NCBI RefSeq assembly: GCF_016598575.1
Contig: NZ_CP066801.1
Coordinates: 2,852,001 to 2,916,000, forward strand
Source of the DNA: Streptomyces sp. HSG2
GTDB lineage: Bacteria; Actinomycetota; Actinomycetes; Streptomycetales; Streptomycetaceae
Reading direction: 5' to 3'
Length of the DNA stretch: 64,000 bases
A program made the position numbers and the translations under genes. Shown one piece after another: positions 35,412 through 44,339 of this stretch. A model generated the notes under the pieces. The model did no database searches and was not told the DNA's origin. It saw nothing but the letters and a program-made list of their open reading frames with translations. Position 1 is the first letter of the stretch. Every line of letters begins with the position of its first letter.

Positions 35412-36383
35412 ATGACGCCCGGCGACAACGGCGCGAGCACGCCCGAGGACGACGACCCGTTCGGCTATCTCTACGCCGACGGACAGGCGAACGGGGCCCA
35501 GCCGCCGTCCGGCGGATACGGCTACCCCCACTCCGTCAACCGGGTGCGCGCCGTGGGCCGGCGCCCGTACGGGCAGGCGGCTTCCGCCCCGGCCGCCGGC
35601 GCGCCCGCGCCGGGGACCGCCGCCGCGACCCAGGACGCCCACGGGCCGAACCCGCACTACGCCGCTCCGGAGGCGCTCGCCGGCGGAGGGGGCGTCACCG
35701 GACCCGGCCCGTCGCGGCCGCCTCGGGCCGGGGGCGGGGGCCCGTCCCGGGGATCGCACGCCAAGGGGCTGCTGTGGGGTGCCCTCGCCGTGGTCGCGGC
35801 GGTCGTCGTCGGTATCGGGGTCGCCGTCTTGGGAGGCGACTCGGACGTCCCGAGCACCGACGACCGGGCGGCCGGAGCCTCACCGGCCCCGTCGCCGAGC
35901 GACGACCCCGACTCCGCTACGGACGACGACGAAGAAGAGGAGGAACCCGCGGAGTTGCCGACGGCCGACGCCAAGACGCTGCGCCTCGGTTCGGGTGTCG
36001 AGACCGCCTCCGACGTCCAGGGAGCCCAGTCGGACGGCGGCGTCTACGTCACCGGGCTCGACTCGGTGGGGTCCTCCGTCACCTGGAGTGTCGACGGCAT
36101 CCCCGAGGACGGTGACTACACCCTCTTCGCCCGGTACAGCGCGGCCGGGAGCGACCAGTCGATGACGCTCACCGTCAACGGCAAGACCTTCGGCAGCAAG
36201 CTGAACATGAGCAACTTCGCCGGCGCCGGCGACGGCGACTTCGCCAAGGGCTGGACGCAGACCTACGCCTACCCCACGCTCACCGAGGGCACCAACACCC
36301 TCACGCTCTCCTGCGAGAAGGGCGACGGGTGCGACGTGCTGCTGGATCAGCTGTGGTTGAAGAAGGGTCAGGTCACCGGCTGA
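35412..36383 (+). CDS. Membrane-anchored carbohydrate-binding module protein
   Basis: A 323-residue protein: a disordered Gly/Pro/Ala-rich cytoplasmic region (1-115), one membrane helix (LLWGALAVVAAVVVGIGVAV), an acidic linker of consecutive Asp and Glu, and an outer jelly-roll domain (about 190-323). That domain resembles CBM35/CBM6-like modules, with VTWSVDGIPEDGDYTLFARY, LTVNGKTFGSK and NTLTLSCEKGDGCDVLLDQL. It probably binds cell-wall or extracellular glycans; the ligand is unknown. ATG preceded by TTAGGAG. Confidence 0.8.
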   Translation: MTPGDNGASTPEDDDPFGYLYADGQANGAQPPSGGYGYPHSVNRVRAVGRRPYGQAASAPAAGAPAPGTAAATQDAHGPNPHYAAPEALAGGGGVTGPGPSRPPRAGGGGPSRGSHAKGLLWGALAVVAAVVVGIGVAVLGGDSDVPSTDDRAAGASPAPSPSDDPDSATDDDEEEEEPAELPTADAKTLRLGSGVETASDVQGAQSDGGVYVTGLDSVGSSVTWSVDGIPEDGDYTLFARYSAAGSDQSMTLTVNGKTFGSKLNMSNFAGAGDGDFAKGWTQTYAYPTLTEGTNTLTLSCEKGDGCDVLLDQLWLKKGQVTG

Positions 36384-36573
36384 CGTCCCGGGGTCTCGCG
36401 CGGGCGGCGACCCGATCGCGCTCGTCCCGGCAGACAGGGGGTGGAAGGTGGACCCCCGTTCGGTGGGCCGCGCGTCCCCCGAAGCCCGACCCACGTGGGG
36501 GAGGCGCGGGACGGCGATCGCGACCCAAGCTGAACGCGTACGTCTCTTCCCTCACCGAGCGAGGTGTTTCGTC

Positions 36574-36771
36574 GTGACCGCGCGGACGCACACGTGTACG
36601 CAACATGTTCCCGGATCCCGGACCGAGTTGCGCGAAGGCGACGGAGGGGTCTACCGCCCCGACCCGTCCCCGACCACGGCCACCCCCGCGACCGGGTGGA
36701 TTCTGCTGGCCTCCGTGGGAGTGCTGGCCGGTGGCGCCGCCGCGGCGTGCGTCGTCGAGGCGGTCAAATGA
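36574..36771 (+). CDS. Small single-helix membrane protein
   Basis: A 65-residue peptide starting at GTG behind GAGG. A soluble part (VYRPDPSPTTATPATG) is followed by one membrane helix WILLASVGVLAGGAAAACVV. No known family recognised. Support comes from the hydrophobic segment and from codon use with GC-rich third positions. It could be a false call. Confidence 0.4.
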   Translation: MTARTHTCTQHVPGSRTELREGDGGVYRPDPSPTTATPATGWILLASVGVLAGGAAAACVVEAVK

Positions 36772-36840
36772 CGTTCGCGGCACCGCGCCGGTCCCGCCTC
36801 GCGGGCCGGCGCTCGGCCCCACACCCGGCACGGCCCTCGC

Positions 36841-37737
36841 CTACCGGTTCGGAGGCTCCGGCGTGATCTCGACGCCGGCCAGCGTCTCCTCGTAGGCGAC
36901 CGGGTCGAAGTCGCGCGCGGCGGCGATTCCGGACACCGCCATGGCGACCGCGCGGGCCAGCCGCCCGGGCCACGGCACCCCCTCCACCAGGCCCGACAGC
37001 AGGCCGGCGATCACCGCTTCGCCCGCGTCGACCGGGTCGGCCCCGGCGCGGGCGGGCGGTGTGACGCGCCAGAGTCCCTCCGGTGTTCCGGCGATCAGGC
37101 CCCGCGCGCCGAGCCGGACCACCACGGACCGCGCCCCGCGCCGCCGGGCGTCCCCCACGGCCCTGACCGGTTCGTGCGAACCGGTCAGCCCGGCCAGCGT
37201 CTCGGGGCTCGTCGTGATCGTGTCGGGTCGGGCGGCCACCGCGCGGCGAAGCGGCTCGCCCGTCATGTCCAGCAGGGTGGGCACTCCGTCGGACCTCGCC
37301 TCGCGTACCAGATCGGCGTAGGCGCCGACGGGCAGCCCCGCCGGCAGGTCCCCGCAGAGGGCGACGGCGTCCGCCTCGGCGAGCGCCTCCCGGTAGGTCG
37401 AGCGGAAGGCGGCCCACTCGGCGACGGCCGTCGCCGGACCGGGCCCCTCGGGCCCGGTCCCCGCCTTCCGCGCGCCGAGAGCGCGCCCGACGGGTTCCAC
37501 CACCGCTGCCGGCGAGTCCGGCCGGCCGCCGGCCGCGCCGAGGCGGACGCGTGCCGCTTGTCCGTCGGGGCCGCCGCCGAGGCCGGCGACGGTGACCCGG
37601 TGGCCGAGCGCGACCAGCGCCCCGGCCGCTCCCAGGCCCCGCCCGCGCGGCCGAGCGGCGGCGTCGCTCCGCCGGGGGCGGTCCGGTCGGGGTGGCGCCA
37701 CCCGGCAGGCGGCGTCCCGCGTGACGATGAGGATCAC
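36841..37737 (-). CDS. PfkB-like sugar kinase with decayed signatures
   Basis: A 298-residue member of the 1-phosphofructokinase/tagatose-6-phosphate kinase branch, judged by overall layout: strand VILIVTRDAACRV, glycine-rich GLGAAGALVALGHRVTVAGL, mid-domain VALCGDLPAGLPVGAYADLV, and terminal anion-hole region. Key residues differ from the family: the usual GGKGxN is RGRGLG and the catalytic GAGD motif reads DAGE. Activity is therefore doubtful. The GTG at 37737 has GGGGGGAG upstream. An ATG at 37797 overlaps the nagA stop (ATGA) and would add 20 residues. Confidence 0.75.
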   Translation of the reverse strand: MILIVTRDAACRVAPPRPDRPRRSDAAARPRGRGLGAAGALVALGHRVTVAGLGGGPDGQAARVRLGAAGGRPDSPAAVVEPVGRALGARKAGTGPEGPGPATAVAEWAAFRSTYREALAEADAVALCGDLPAGLPVGAYADLVREARSDGVPTLLDMTGEPLRRAVAARPDTITTSPETLAGLTGSHEPVRAVGDARRRGARSVVVRLGARGLIAGTPEGLWRVTPPARAGADPVDAGEAVIAGLLSGLVEGVPWPGRLARAVAMAVSGIAAARDFDPVAYEETLAGVEITPEPPNR

Positions 37738-37793
37738 CTCGGCGACTCCCCCCGACGGTCCGCGGCTGTCCGGAGACGTTTCTCCGGACAGGA

Positions 37794-39095
37794 TCATGCC
37801 AAACCGGCGGCCGGCCGGCCGGCCCCCCGTCCGCCGGACCCCCCCGGTCCCGGCGAAGACCGGCCATGCCGGGGATCGACCACCCAGACCCCCCGACGCA
37901 TCACGCCCACCACGTGCATGGCGGCGTCCAACACCACCAGGTCGGCGTCCTTGCCAGGGGTCAGCGAACCGATCCGCTCGCCCATGCCGAGAAGGCGGGC
38001 CGGGGTGGCGGACAGGGCGGTGACCACGTCCTCGACCGGCAGGCCGTCCACCGTCACCGCCCGCCGGAACACCCGGTCCTGGGTGAGCGTCGACCCGGCG
38101 ATGGAGCCGTCCGTCACGAGCCGGGCCACCCCGTCCACCACCTCCACCTCAAGCGGCCCCAGCGGGTAGCGGCCGTCGCCGTCGCCCGCGGCGGCCATCG
38201 CGTCGGTCACGAGGGCGACACGATGGGCCCCGACGGCGCGGAAGGCCAGGCGCAGGGTGGCCGGATGCAGGTGGACGCCGTCGTCGATCAGCTCCACGGT
38301 GACCCGGTCGTCCTCCAGCAGCGCGGCGATCGGGCCGGGGGCGCGGTGACCGAGCGGCGGCATCGCGTTGAAGAGGTGGGTGGCGACGGTGACGCCCGCG
38401 TCGACGGCCCGGACCGTGCGTTCGTAGTCGGCGTCGGTGTGTCCGGCGGCGGCGATCACACCCCGCTCGACCAGGAGCCGCACCGATTCGATCCCCCCGG
38501 GCAGTTCCGGCGCGAGGGTGACCATGCGGGCCTGCCCGCGGCAGGCGTCGAGCAGTCGGCGGACCTCCGCGGGGTCCGGGTGCCGCAGCCACTCTTCGGC
38601 GTGCGCGCCCTTGCGGGCGGGGGAGAGGAAGGGACCCTCGAAGTGGACTCCGGCGATGTCGCCCTGCTCGGCCAGTTCGGCCAGCAGACCCGCGCGGCGG
38701 GCCAGACCGTCCGGGTCGCCCGTGACGGTCGACGCGACGAGCGTGGTGGTGCCGCGGGCCCGATGGACGCCGACGCCGGCGAGGACCTCGTCGGCGGTGC
38801 CCGAGGCGAACGACACCCCGCCGCCTCCGTGGTTGTGGAGGTCGACGAAACCGGGGACCACCCAGTGCCCGGTCAGGTCGACGGACTCGGTGTCCGGCGG
38901 TGTCGCCGCCGCGGCGCCCGCCGGGCCGAGGGTCTCCCCCCGGTCCGAACCGCCGACCGGGTCGTGGCGCGCGCACACGGGGACGGACGGAGCCGTGGCC
39001 GCCACACGTGCCCCCTCGACCAGCACCCGGCCGTTGTCCACCGTCCCGGTGGGGAGCACCACCCGGGCGCCGGTGAGCAGTGTGCGGCGGGCCAT
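37794..39095 (-). CDS. nagA: N-acetylglucosamine-6-phosphate deacetylase
   Basis: Removes acetate from GlcNAc-6-phosphate to give glucosamine-6-phosphate, the DasR effector. The 433-residue amidohydrolase has the strand-1 motif GFVDLHNHGG (His87, His89), HFEGPFLSP with the metal Glu, VIAAAGHTDADY, THLFNAMPPLGHR and the catalytic Asp in LVTDAMAAAG. About 30 extra residues (near 37-70) form an unusual loop between the small beta-sandwich strands. It starts one base inside the ROK kinase stop (TGATG), and the PfkB-like gene follows; the three form one operon. Confidence 0.94.
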   Translation of the reverse strand: MARRTLLTGARVVLPTGTVDNGRVLVEGARVAATAPSVPVCARHDPVGGSDRGETLGPAGAAAATPPDTESVDLTGHWVVPGFVDLHNHGGGGVSFASGTADEVLAGVGVHRARGTTTLVASTVTGDPDGLARRAGLLAELAEQGDIAGVHFEGPFLSPARKGAHAEEWLRHPDPAEVRRLLDACRGQARMVTLAPELPGGIESVRLLVERGVIAAAGHTDADYERTVRAVDAGVTVATHLFNAMPPLGHRAPGPIAALLEDDRVTVELIDDGVHLHPATLRLAFRAVGAHRVALVTDAMAAAGDGDGRYPLGPLEVEVVDGVARLVTDGSIAGSTLTQDRVFRRAVTVDGLPVEDVVTALSATPARLLGMGERIGSLTPGKDADLVVLDAAMHVVGVMRRGVWVVDPRHGRSSPGPGGSGGRGAGRPAAGLA

Positions 39096-40081
39096 CAGAC
39101 GATCACCGGCGTCGTCGGGCTTGGGGTCGGGGTCGCCGACGCGGGTCGGCCGGGCGTGGGGGCGCCGGTGAGCAGATCCCAGGCGAGCAGCCCCGCCCCG
39201 AGGCAGCCCGCGGTGTCCCCCAGGGTCGCCGGGACGATCTCGGGGGTTCTCTGGAAGGTGACCCGACGCCCGAGAGCCGACCGCAGCGGCCCGAGGAGCG
39301 TCTCGCCCGACTCGGCGAGGCCACCCCCGACGACCACTCGGCCCGGGTCCAGCAGGGTGATCGCGGCGACCAGCCCGTCGGCGAGCGCGTCCACGGCGTC
39401 CGCCCAGACCAGTGCCGCACGGGTGTCGCCCGCCTCGACCGCCGCGGCGCAGTCGGCGGCGTCCGCGCCGGGGCCTCCGCCGGACCCGGCCCAGGCCGCG
39501 CCCACGGCCGCCGCCGAGGCGTACCGCTCCAGGCAACCCCGCCCGCCGCACGGGCACGCCGCTCCCCCCGGGCGCACGACGAGGTGACCCATCTCGCCGG
39601 CGCGTCCGTGGGCGCCGGCCTCCACGCGGCCGTCGACACCCACCGCCGCGGCGATTCCGGTGCCCAGCGCCACGAACAGGTGGCGGGGGGAGCCCCGCCC
39701 CGCCCCGATCCGGCCCTCGGCGAGGCCGCCCGCGCGTACGTCGTGGCCGACGGCGACGGGGATGCCGGCGAGCCGGTCGCCGAGGAGCCGGCCCAGCGGG
39801 ACGTCGCGCCAGCCGAGGTTGGCGGAGTGCACGGCGTTTCCGGTCCGCTCGTCGACGATCCCCGGCACGGCGACCCCGGCGGCCCGCGCCGGGGACCCGA
39901 ACCGGTCGGCTCCCAGGGCGGCCAGCTCGCCGGCGAAGTCGAGGATCGCGGCGACGACCGCCGGCGCGCCCCGCCCGCGGGGGGTGTGCCGGCGGGCGCG
40001 GTGCGAAACCTCGCCCTCGGCGTCGACCAGCGCGCCCTTCATGCCGGTGCCGCCGACGTCCAACGCGATGACGTGTTCCAC
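39095..40081 (-). CDS. nagK: ROK-family sugar kinase (probable GlcNAc kinase)
   Basis: A 328-residue ROK kinase: ATP loop ALDVGGTGMKGALVD, the sugar-binding EAGAHGRAGEMGHLVV, the zinc motif CPCGGRGCLE and the adenosine site VVVGGGLAESG. Its place in front of nagA, behind a DasR-type site, makes GlcNAc the likely substrate, giving GlcNAc-6-phosphate for NagA. From memory this corresponds to S. coelicolor SCO4285 NagK. The C-terminus is a short Pro/Thr tail. Start ATG, with the regulator site 28 bases upstream. Confidence 0.88.
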   Translation of the reverse strand: MEHVIALDVGGTGMKGALVDAEGEVSHRARRHTPRGRGAPAVVAAILDFAGELAALGADRFGSPARAAGVAVPGIVDERTGNAVHSANLGWRDVPLGRLLGDRLAGIPVAVGHDVRAGGLAEGRIGAGRGSPRHLFVALGTGIAAAVGVDGRVEAGAHGRAGEMGHLVVRPGGAACPCGGRGCLERYASAAAVGAAWAGSGGGPGADAADCAAAVEAGDTRAALVWADAVDALADGLVAAITLLDPGRVVVGGGLAESGETLLGPLRSALGRRVTFQRTPEIVPATLGDTAGCLGAGLLAWDLLTGAPTPGRPASATPTPSPTTPVIV

Positions 40082-40108
40082 GGGAGACAGTGTGTCCCGG
40101 CCGCCCCG

Positions 40109-40124
40109 AGAGGTCTAGTCCACT
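40109..40124 (-). promoter_or_regulatory. DasR-type dre site
   Basis: AGAGGTCTAGTCCACT matches the dre consensus ACTGGTCTAGACCACT at 13 of 16 positions, including the GGTCTAG core and CCACT. It lies 28 bases upstream of the ROK kinase start. DasR repression of nagKA, relieved by glucosamine-6-phosphate, is established in S. coelicolor. Confidence 0.7.
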
Positions 40125-40246
40125 TCGGGGTGGGTGAGGGGTGGGTGAGTGCCCCGCGTGTCGGAGCGCGCAGAGGCCGGGCGCGCGCCATCCGGTCGGG
40201 CGGGGGCGCCCGCCTCCTGTCGGCGGCCGGGGCTACCGTCGGGGTC

Positions 40247-40483
40247 ATGGACGAGACACCGCCCCTGGGCCCCCGCGAGCGGGCCATCCTGGCGCTGGAG
40301 GGGCGGGGGTTCCCCGGTCCCGGAGCGAAAGAGCGGGCGATCCACGAGGAGCTGGGACTGGCACCCGTCCGGTACTACCAGCTCCTCAACGCGCTCTTGG
40401 ACGACGCTCGCGCGCAGGCCGCCGATCCGGTGACCGTGAAACGGTTGCGCCGGGTGCGCGAGGCCAGGCGCGCCGACCGGTGA
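40247..40483 (+). CDS. DUF3263 small helix-turn-helix protein
   Basis: A 78-residue basic protein. LGPRERAILALEGRGFPGPG and ALAPVRYYQLLNALLDD-type helices (here LGLAPVRYYQLLNALLDD) are the DUF3263 pattern, a short HTH-like domain found throughout actinobacteria, often next to otsB. The function is unproven; DNA binding is inferred. It is divergent from the amino-sugar operon and upstream of otsB. Confidence 0.85.
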   Translation: MDETPPLGPRERAILALEGRGFPGPGAKERAIHEELGLAPVRYYQLLNALLDDARAQAADPVTVKRLRRVREARRADR

Positions 40484-40608
40484 GCGGTCCGCCCTGTGCC
40501 CTCGGCCGACGCGGGTGCTCGCCAACGGCGTCCCGGACGCGGTCGCCGGGCGCCGATCGGCCGCCGCGCGCGGGCATGTTCCCGGGGCCTTCGGGATAGC
40601 TTCGCGGC

Positions 40609-41505
40609 ATGGGCAGCCACAAGGACTCCTCCGACCACCCCGATCCCGTCCCCGACCCGCCCCTTCCGGCGGTGCCGGACCTGCCGACCCCGTCCACGCG
40701 TGCCGGGCGTGCGGGGCTCGACGCCTTGATCGCCGACCCGGGCCGGGCGCTGATCGCGCTCGACTTCGACGGCACGCTGGCGCCGATCGTCGCCGACCCC
40801 GAGCGGGCCCGTGCCCACCCGGGCGCCGTCGCCGCGCTGGTCGCGCTCGCCTCACGGGTGGCGTCCGTCGCGGTGATCACCGGCCGTCCGGCGGTCGTGG
40901 CGGTGCGCCGCGGTGGCCTGGCCGGGGTGCCCGGGCTGGAGCGGTTGGTCGTCCTGGGCCACTACGGCGCCGAGCGCTGGGACGCCGCCACCGGCGCGGT
41001 CACCGCGCCGGCCCCGCATCCCGGGGTCGACGCCGCCCGAGCCGAGATCCACGGGTTGGTGGGGAGTGCCGAGGCGGCGCGGGGCACCTGGATCGAGGAC
41101 AAGGGCTTCGCGGTGGCGGCCCACACGCGGCGCGCGCGCGACCCGCAGGCCGCCCTCGACGTCCTGCGCGCCCCGCTGGAGCGGCTCGCCGACCGCAACG
41201 GTCTGGTCGTCGAGCCGGGCCGGATGGTCCTGGAGCTGCGCCCGCCCGGCACGGACAAGGGCGTCGCGCTGCGGGATCACGCCCGGGCGGTCGGCGCGGC
41301 GGCCGTGCTCTACGCGGGAGACGACCTCGGCGACCTGCCGGCCTTCGCCGCCGTGGAGACCCTGCGCGCGGAGGGCACCCCCGGCCTGTTGGTGTGCGGC
41401 GGGAGCGACGAGGTGCCCGAGGTCGCCCGACGGGCCGACATCGTGGTGGCGGGCCCCGGGGGTGTGGTGGCGCTGCTGCGCGACTTGGCCGCGCGGTTCG
41501 CCTGA
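40609..41505 (+). CDS. otsB: Trehalose-6-phosphate phosphatase
   Basis: Second step of OtsA-OtsB trehalose synthesis. In 298 residues: HAD motif I LDFDGTLAPI (Asp52 nucleophile, Asp54), VAVITGRPAVVAVRRGG, the cap domain with WIEDKGFAVAAHTRRAR, and motif IV ALYAGDD-like (here LYAGDDLGDLPAF). The disordered first 40 residues are typical for actinobacteria. It converges on otsA with only 75 bases between them, so the two are not in one operon. Confidence 0.94.
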   Translation: MGSHKDSSDHPDPVPDPPLPAVPDLPTPSTRAGRAGLDALIADPGRALIALDFDGTLAPIVADPERARAHPGAVAALVALASRVASVAVITGRPAVVAVRRGGLAGVPGLERLVVLGHYGAERWDAATGAVTAPAPHPGVDAARAEIHGLVGSAEAARGTWIEDKGFAVAAHTRRARDPQAALDVLRAPLERLADRNGLVVEPGRMVLELRPPGTDKGVALRDHARAVGAAAVLYAGDDLGDLPAFAAVETLRAEGTPGLLVCGGSDEVPEVARRADIVVAGPGGVVALLRDLAARFA

Positions 41506-41580
41506 GCCGCTCGGACGGGGCGGGGCGCCGCCGGCGCCGCGCCGTCCGCCGCGGGGAAGGGGTCCGCTTCCGGGGGGAGG

Positions 41581-42990
41581 TCAGCCCCGCAGCGCCCGGA
41601 GTTGCTCCAGGAACCACCGGTCGGGGGGCAGCGCGGTGGCCGCCGCGGCCAGCCGCCCGGTCCGCTCCGCCCGCTCGGCCGCGGGCATGCCCAGCGCCTC
41701 GTGCAGCGCCCGCGCGGTGTCCACCACGTCGTAGGGGTTGACGGCGAGCGCGTCCCGGCCCAGCTCCTCGTACGCGCCGGCCTCGCGGGACAGCACCAGC
41801 GCGCACCCGTCGTCGGAGACCACGGGCACCTCCTTGGCGACCAGGTTCATGCCGTCGCGGACCGGGTTCACCAGGGCCACGTCGGCGAGGCGGTAGGCGG
41901 CCAGGGACCGCGCGAAGTCGTCCTCGACGTGGAGCACGACCGGCGTCCACCCCGCCGTCCCGTACTCGGCGTTGATCTCCTCGGCGACCCGCCGCACCTC
42001 GGCGGTGTAGTCCCGGTAGACGGCGAGGTCCTGGCGGGAGGGGTAGGCGAAGGCGAGGTGCACCACGCGGTCCCGCCACTCCGGCCGGTCGGCCAGAAGG
42101 CGGCGGTAGGCGAGGAGGCCGCGCACGATGTTCTTGGACAGCTCGGCGCGGTCGACCCGGACGACGGTCCTGCGACTCCGGCCCTCCGGGTCCTCGCCGA
42201 TCTCGGCCCGCAGCGCCGCCATCCGCTCGGTCACGTCCGGCTCGTGGGAGCGGGCCCGCAGGAAGTCCGCGTCGGCGCCCAGCCCGTGCACCCCGATCCC
42301 GGTGTCCCCGAGTCCGCCGAGGAGGGTGTCGCAGCATCGGGTGAACGCCTCGGCCCAGCGGTGGGTGAGGAAGCCGAGCCGGTCGGCGCCGAGCATGCCG
42401 CGCAGCAACCGTTCGGCGACGTCGTCGGGCAGGATCCGGAAGTACTCCACCGGGGCCCACGGGGTGTGCGAGAAGTGCCCGATGCGCAGGTCGGGCCGCA
42501 GCTCCCGCAGCATCCCCGGGACCAGCGCCAGGTGGTAGTCCTGGACGACGACCGCGGCGCCCTCGGCGGCCTCCTCGGCCAGCGCCTCGGCGAAGGCCCG
42601 GTTGTACGCCTCGTACGACGCCCACCGCCCGCGGAAGTCCACGTCGAAGACGGGCTCCAGCGGCGTCCGGTAGAGCATGTGGTGGACGAACCAGAGCACC
42701 GAGTTGGCGACGCCGTTGTAGGCGTCGGCGTGCACGTCCGGCGGGATGTCCAGCATCCGCACGCCGTCCTCGGTCACACCGCGCCGCACCGCCTCCCGGT
42801 CGCCCTCGCCGAGGGTCGAGCAGACCCACAGGGCGCCCGCGTCCGGACCGATCGCGGACAGCCCGGACACCAGCCCCCCGCCGCCCCGGCGCGCCCGCAG
42901 CGAGCCGTCCTCCCGGACCTCGTAGGAGACCGGCCCGCGGTTGGAGGCCACCAGCACGTGGGCGGCACCGAACGTCGAAGCGATAGCCAT
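41581..42990 (-). CDS. otsA: Trehalose-6-phosphate synthase
   Basis: GT20 enzyme transferring glucose from a nucleotide-glucose to glucose-6-phosphate. The 469 residues show VLVASNRGPVSYEV near the start, the acceptor-site VVVQDYHLALVPGMLRE, FSHTPWAPVEYFRIL, the RVDRAELSKNIVRGL region and the C-terminal NPVRDGMNLVAKE. Length and motifs are complete. ATG preceded by GGGGAGGTG. With otsB it builds trehalose for osmotic and spore protection. Confidence 0.95.
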   Translation of the reverse strand: MAIASTFGAAHVLVASNRGPVSYEVREDGSLRARRGGGGLVSGLSAIGPDAGALWVCSTLGEGDREAVRRGVTEDGVRMLDIPPDVHADAYNGVANSVLWFVHHMLYRTPLEPVFDVDFRGRWASYEAYNRAFAEALAEEAAEGAAVVVQDYHLALVPGMLRELRPDLRIGHFSHTPWAPVEYFRILPDDVAERLLRGMLGADRLGFLTHRWAEAFTRCCDTLLGGLGDTGIGVHGLGADADFLRARSHEPDVTERMAALRAEIGEDPEGRSRRTVVRVDRAELSKNIVRGLLAYRRLLADRPEWRDRVVHLAFAYPSRQDLAVYRDYTAEVRRVAEEINAEYGTAGWTPVVLHVEDDFARSLAAYRLADVALVNPVRDGMNLVAKEVPVVSDDGCALVLSREAGAYEELGRDALAVNPYDVVDTARALHEALGMPAAERAERTGRLAAAATALPPDRWFLEQLRALRG

Positions 42991-43054
42991 AGCACCTCCC
43001 CTAGCCCGACCCGGGAGGGCTCAAACCCGTGTGGGGGCGGGTGGGACGCCGGTC

Positions 43055-43999
43055 TCAGGCCACTTGGCGGGCGGCGTACTCGGGGATCTGCGCCATCGGC
43101 GGGCGCTCCTCGGTGTCGACCGGGTGGGTGCGTGGCTCGAACCCGTCCTCGCCCCGCTCGAACTGGGTGAGGGAGGGCCGCACCAGGTGCCCTCGGGCCA
43201 GCCGGAGCTGGGCGGTCCGGTAGATGGCCGCGGCCATCCGGCCCAGGGCCTGACCGTCCTGGTGGCGATGTTTGCGGACCCCGACGTCCACCTGCGCCAG
43301 GGCGTCCAGGCCCACCAGGTGGAGGGCGTCGACCAGCATGCCGAGTTCGACGCCGTATCCGACGGGGAACGGCAGCCGCTCCAGCAGGGAGCGGCGGGCC
43401 GCGTACTCGCCGCCGAGCGGCTGGACGAAGCCGGCCAGCCGCGGCCAGTGCATGTTCAGCAGGGGCCGTGCCATGAGTTCCGTCACGCGTCCGCCCTGAC
43501 CCGGCGTGGAGCCAAGGGGCCGGTCGTACATGGCCTTCACCAGGGCCACGCCCGGGTCGGTGAGGAGCGGGCCGATGGTCCCGGTGACGAAGTCGGGCGA
43601 GAAGTCGCGCAGGTCGGCGTCGACGAAGCAGACGATGTCACCGTCGGTGACGTGCAGTGACCGCCAGAGCACCTCGCCCTTGCCGGGCGCGGTGGGGATG
43701 TGGGGCAGGATGGCGTCCCGGTGCGCCACCCGGGCGCCCGCCGCCTCGGCCACGCGCGCGGTGCCGTCGGTGGAACCGGAGTCGACGACCACGATCTCGT
43801 CGATCAGCGGGAACCGGCGCACCAGCTCCTCGCGGATGATCGTCACGATGTCGCCGACGGTCTCCTCCTCGTTCAGCGCGGGCAGTACGACGCTGACGGT
43901 CTGGCCCGTCGCGGACTTGGCGGCCATGAGATGGCGCGGGGGGCGGTCGGCCGCGGACCAGGAGCGATCGACCAACCAGCGCTCGACTTCCTCCAGCAC
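43055..43999 (-). CDS. gpgS: Glucosyl-3-phosphoglycerate synthase
   Basis: GT81 retaining enzyme making glucosyl-3-phosphoglycerate, precursor of glucosylglycerate (a nitrogen-sparing compatible solute) and, in mycobacteria, of methylglucose polysaccharides. In 314 residues: TVSVVLPALNEEETVGDIV at the start, the metal-site FVDADLRDF, and RPLLNMHWPRLAGFVQPLGG, a strong GpgS marker. GTG 43999 is chosen since AAGGAG lies upstream and LEEVERWLVDRSW is the normal N-terminus. Next to otsA, it forms a solute cluster. Confidence 0.92.
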   Translation of the reverse strand: MLEEVERWLVDRSWSAADRPPRHLMAAKSATGQTVSVVLPALNEEETVGDIVTIIREELVRRFPLIDEIVVVDSGSTDGTARVAEAAGARVAHRDAILPHIPTAPGKGEVLWRSLHVTDGDIVCFVDADLRDFSPDFVTGTIGPLLTDPGVALVKAMYDRPLGSTPGQGGRVTELMARPLLNMHWPRLAGFVQPLGGEYAARRSLLERLPFPVGYGVELGMLVDALHLVGLDALAQVDVGVRKHRHQDGQALGRMAAAIYRTAQLRLARGHLVRPSLTQFERGEDGFEPRTHPVDTEERPPMAQIPEYAARQVA

Positions 44000-44153
44000 G
44001 ATCAGCGGCTCCTTCCTGTCGGGCCCGTGGGCGCGGCCACGGCCCGTCTCGCGGTTCGGACGGCACTCTCCACGGTTCCGGCCTTCCGTTACAGTCTTGA
44101 ACAACGCGGATGACCGTCGCATGTCGGGTTCCCCGTTGTCACAACCGCATACA

Positions 44154-44320
44154 GCTCATCCAGAGGGGCAGAGGGAAACGGCCCGTTGAAGCCCCGGCAA
44201 CCCTCCAGCCGGTACTCGTACCCCACCGTCGCCGTCGGCGCGGTCGGTTCGCGCGAGGCTCCCGGCTAGGGAAGGTGCCAAGTCCGTCTCACGGCGAGAT
44301 GCGTCGTGGGAAAGATGAGG
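44154..44320 (+). ncRNA. SAM-I (S-box) riboswitch upstream of thrC
   Basis: The S-box core is complete: CTCATC at 44155-44160, then CAGAGGGGCAGAGGGA, GCCCGTTGAAGCCCCGGCAACC, the P3-P4 part with AAGGTGCCAAGTCCGTC, and GAAAGATGAG closing P1 (GATGAG, 44314-44319). The 3' strand of P1 overlaps AGGAG at 44318-44322, the likely thrC ribosome binding site. SAM binding would therefore hide it, which suggests translational repression. The P3 arm is long. Confidence 0.92.
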
Positions 44321-44339
44321 AGAAAGGGCCTCGCCTGCC

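Noticed and set aside
39080..40246. N-terminal extension of the DUF3263 protein
   Set aside because: It is antisense to the ROK kinase gene and lacks any domain; the 78-residue form is the family's normal size.
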